Assembly: GCA_017545365.1 (NCBI GenBank) | Contig: JAFWOP010000021.1 | Location: forward strand, 1 to 6,430 | Length of the DNA stretch: 6,430 nucleotides | Source: Bacteroidales bacterium | GTDB taxonomy: Bacteria; Bacteroidota; Bacteroidia; Bacteroidales; P3 | Reading direction: 5' to 3' | Shown here: one piece after another, positions 6,036 to 6,430 of the stretch | How the letters are laid out: each line of letters begins with the position of its first letter | How positions within the stretch are numbered: the first letter of the stretch is position 1 | Program-made: the position numbers and the translations under genes | The notes under the pieces: model-generated | The model's input: the letters and a program-made list of their open reading frames with translations, nothing else | Told to the model about the DNA's origin: nothing | Database searches by the model: none

Positions 6036-6079
6036 TCCCACCCCGGTCCGCTGGTCTTGCGACGAGAAGCGTGGTGGGA
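6036..6079. terminator. Strong hairpin just past the regulator gene
   Basis: Outer stem TCCCACC (6036-6042) pairs with GGTGGGA (6073-6079). Inside it CGCT (6049-6052) pairs with AGCG (6068-6071), and TCTTG (6055-6059) pairs with CGAGA (6063-6067, one T-G wobble) around a CGA loop. The regulator stop is 21 bases upstream. On the plus strand the stem is followed by a poor T-run (TTTGTTGG). On the minus strand it is followed by GTTTCTTTT, a better one. It could end regulator transcription, or act in both directions. Confidence 0.5.
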
Positions 6080-6089
6080 TTTGTTGGCG

Positions 6090-6121
6090 CGAAGGTACGG
6101 CTTTTATTTGGAATTGCCAAA
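6090..6121 (-). promoter_or_regulatory. Bacteroidetes-type promoter facing left toward the regulator
   Basis: On the minus strand TTTG (6121-6118) is followed after 20 bases by TACCTTCG (6097-6090), one base off the -7 consensus TAnnTTTG, with the spacing expected for Bacteroidetes sigma factor promoters. Transcription would begin near 6084 and run at once into the hairpin at 6079-6036. No minus-strand gene follows it; the next thing in that direction is the 3' end of the regulator, in antisense. Confidence 0.5.
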
Positions 6122-6430
6122 CTTTTTCAAAGAAAAGAATAAATTTGGCCGAAGAAATCGTCATTTTGTCTCAAAGTGCCATCTCAACCTTTCTTTCCCC
6201 TGCCTTTTTGAATCATTTTGTACCAAAGATTACCTCTCTGGCGACACATAAACATTGGGAAGTTTGACCTTCAATTTTCAGCGTCCATCGTTGACTTTGA
6301 ATTATTAACCGCCATTGAATCCCAGACACTTAGAGCGTCCGAGATACAATAGCGGTACAAGAACCCTGTTTTTACCCGATTTTCGAACCTTCTGCAATGC
6401 CCCCAAATGATGCTTACCCTACCTTTCTAA
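6122..6430. other. Region without a recognisable gene
   Basis: No reading frame on either strand in this stretch has a convincing start, length or protein-like composition. The DNA is more AT-rich than the genes to the left and contains several short T-runs. I see no tRNA, CRISPR or transposase trace. It is probably intergenic DNA leading to a gene beyond the right edge, or the remains of a lost gene. Confidence 0.5.

Noticed and set aside
5718..6251. Plus-strand open frame of 177 codons running past the regulator stop
   Set aside because: It overlaps the regulator's DNA-binding domain in another frame, and the AraC signature is in the regulator's frame. The part beyond 6015 crosses a hairpin and a promoter and has no protein-like features.
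6420..6427. Possible plus-strand -7 box TACCTTTC at the right edge
   Set aside because: One base off consensus, no TTTG at the proper distance upstream, and the window ends before any gene can be seen.

Overview
The window looks like chromosomal DNA from a fairly GC-rich member of the Bacteroidales, most likely Prevotella-like. The signs are two Bacteroidetes-style lipoproteins of the FimB/Mfa2/fimbrillin type, a DUF6261-like protein, a GLUG-repeat surface protein, promoters matching the Bacteroidetes TTTG / TAnnTTTG form, a near-complete lack of Shine-Dalgarno sequences, and GC-rich genes separated by AT-rich gaps. The genus is inferred, not proven.

Positions 4640 down to 1 (minus strand) hold a tightly spaced five-gene operon with gaps of 17, 21, 48 and 37 bases. 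In transcription order it encodes: a 106-residue three-helix membrane protein; a 299-residue FimB/Mfa2-type lipoprotein; a 427-residue fimbrillin-like lipoprotein with an extra C-terminal module; a 256-residue helical DUF6261-like protein; and a secreted GLUG-repeat protein that runs off the left edge (413 residues visible). The likely product is a type V-like fimbria or a related surface adhesin assembly.

Positions 4641-4887 form a compact divergent control region. It has one consensus -7 box facing each way. Between them lie three direct repeats of a GTGTGTCA-type element, and the last of these is also one arm of a 27-base near-perfect palindrome. The leader of the minus-strand operon carries five copies of ACGATTT.

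Positions 4888-6015 (plus strand) encode a 375-residue regulator: about seven membrane helices, an acidic then Gly/Asn-rich linker, and a C-terminal AraC-type double helix-turn-helix. Its position makes it the natural controller of the fimbrial operon through the repeats. Part of its linker is encoded by an AT-rich 21-base direct repeat in an otherwise GC-rich gene.

Positions 6016-6430 contain no convincing gene. Just after the regulator there is a strong hairpin, and beyond it a well-formed promoter pointing back toward the regulator. The pair could make a roughly 60-nucleotide RNA or simply be a terminator next to an orphan promoter.

The most notable points are the divergent operator, the membrane-embedded AraC regulator, the resemblance of the first operon protein to the regulator's own membrane domain, and the promoter-hairpin pair at 6026-6121.
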